A stretch of 64,000 nucleotides of DNA, taken from NCBI GenBank assembly GCA_016704435.1, contig JADJAB010000007.1, positions 62,001-126,000 on the forward strand, read 5' to 3'. A program made the translations under genes and the position numbers. The stretch is from Rhodobacter sp. (GTDB lineage Bacteria > Pseudomonadota > Alphaproteobacteria > Rhodobacterales > Rhodobacteraceae). The notes beneath the pieces are model-generated. The model did no database searches. It had not been told where the DNA came from and saw only the letters and a list, made by a program, of their open reading frames with translations. This document shows, in pieces, positions 63,369 through 64,000 of the stretch (the first letter of the stretch is position 1; each line of letters begins with the position of its first letter).

Positions 63369-64000
63369 ATGGACCTGCAACTGATCAAGACCTTTCTCGA
63401 GGTTGCCTCGACCGGTTCTTTCGGCTCTGCGGCGGGGCGGTTGTTCGTGACCCAGTCGGCGGTGTCGCTGCGGGTGCAGCGGCTGGAGGACCAATTGGGC
63501 CGGCCCCTGTTCGAGCGGACAAAGGGGGGCGTGATCCTGACCGCCGCGGGGCGCGAATTCCGTGGCTTTGCCACCATGATCCTGCGCAATTGGGAACAGG
63601 CCCGCCAGCGTGTCAGCGCGCTGGACACGGTGCCGTCGTCGCTGGCGATCGGGGCGCAGCCCTCGCTTTGGCCGCGTTTTGGGTTCCGCTGGCTGGACCG
63701 GCTGCGCCAGCAGATGCCGGACCTTTTCATCCGCGCCGAGATGGGCCGACCGGACGCTTTGGCACAGATGATCCTGTCGGGTGCCGTGCAGGTGGTGCTG
63801 AGCTACGAGGCGCTGAACCGCCCCGGCCTGCACAGCGAGCGATTGATGGAAGACCAACTGGTTCTGGTGGCGCCCTGGCCTGATGTCGGCGTGGCTGACC
63901 TGCAGGGCCGCTATGTGCTGGTCGACTGGGGGCCGGATTTCCTGCGGTTTCACGAAGAGGCGCTGCCGGCGCTGACCGATGCGCGGCTGGTGCTGGCGAT
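63369..64000 (+). CDS. LysR-family transcriptional regulator, 3' end cut by window edge
   Basis: LysR-type activator/repressor. The winged helix-turn-helix is at residues about 3-60 ('LQLIKTFLEVASTGSFGSAA', 'RLFVTQSAVSLRVQRLEDQL'), followed by the start of a periplasmic-binding-like effector domain ('TVPSSLAIGAQPSLWPRFGF'). The frame is open to base 64000 with no stop, so about 80-90 residues are missing on the right. The target genes are not visible. Confidence 0.9.
   Translation, partial: MDLQLIKTFLEVASTGSFGSAAGRLFVTQSAVSLRVQRLEDQLGRPLFERTKGGVILTAAGREFRGFATMILRNWEQARQRVSALDTVPSSLAIGAQPSLWPRFGFRWLDRLRQQMPDLFIRAEMGRPDALAQMILSGAVQVVLSYEALNRPGLHSERLMEDQLVLVAPWPDVGVADLQGRYVLVDWGPDFLRFHEEALPALTDARLVLA

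Overview
The window is high-GC DNA from an alphaproteobacterium, most likely a Rhodobacterales (Paracoccaceae; Rhodobacter/Tabrizicola/Gemmobacter-like) chromosome. Support comes from the gene set and order (hflK-hflC-DUF2065-Do protease; rpoH followed by psd-pssA; LdtR-type regulator; SdhE), a GTTC-N7-GTTC LexA-type box, frequent GTG/TTG starts with ATGA/GTGA overlaps, and an intergenic repeat of a kind I associate with Rhodobacterales. No rRNA, tRNA, CRISPR array, transposase or phage gene was found. Both ends cut genes: hflK at the left, a LysR regulator at the right.

Layout. 1-4.4 kb: membrane quality control (HflK, HflC, DUF2065, Do protease) and a DUF2200 protein. 4.5-16.8 kb: housekeeping and hypothetical genes on both strands (HD hydrolase, lipoprotein, an orphan DnaE2 C-terminal OB-fold under a LexA-like box, ferredoxin, aspartate aminotransferase, XRE regulator, SdhE, LdtR, DUF1178, Nudix, glutathione peroxidase-like, histone-deacetylase-like, ThpR, Kdo transferase, sulfotransferase). 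16.9-32.4 kb: a surface-glycan island with the pseudaminic acid route (PseB, C, F, G-H, I), a second nonulosonate route (NeuC-, NeuB- and NeuA-like), a WbuXYZ-type sugar amidotransferase (WbuX, HisH-like, HisF-like), a glycan-transferase-like protein, an O-acyltransferase and a methyltransferase. 32.3-39.2 kb: a spermidine/putrescine-type ABC importer flanked by two amidases. 39.4-45.2 kb: a vitamin B12 module: cobalamin riboswitch, BtuB, BtuF, BtuC, BtuD, CbiZ and a decayed second BtuF. 45.2-54.4 kb: hybrid histidine kinase, DUF6476, RluA-type pseudouridine synthase, rpoH, psd-pssA, an oxidoreductase, a host-attachment-family protein and oligoendopeptidase F. 54.4-57.1 kb: ATP-dependent DNA ligase plus its partner exonuclease. 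58-62.3 kb: an ATP-grasp / alpha-E / transglutaminase / Anbu proteasome-like cluster. 62.3-64 kb: an NTF2-like gene with an internal amber codon, a small membrane protein and a LysR regulator.

How they work together. The glycan island should make CMP-activated nonulosonic acids, modify them (amidination, O-acylation, perhaps methylation) and place them on a surface polymer or flagellin. The B12 module senses cobalamin by riboswitch, imports corrinoids and remodels them through CbiZ. The 58-62 kb cluster matches the known association of Anbu peptidase with a predicted amide-forming ATP-grasp system.

An important caution: several genes (pseF, pseG-pseH, pseI, the HisF-like gene, wbuX, btuD, the ligase-associated exonuclease) carry one or two single-base indels, mostly in short homopolymers. 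This spread is more like uncorrected sequencing error than coordinated gene decay, but it cannot be settled from the sequence alone. The btuF-like remnant at 44.9 kb has a large internal loss and looks like a true pseudogene.
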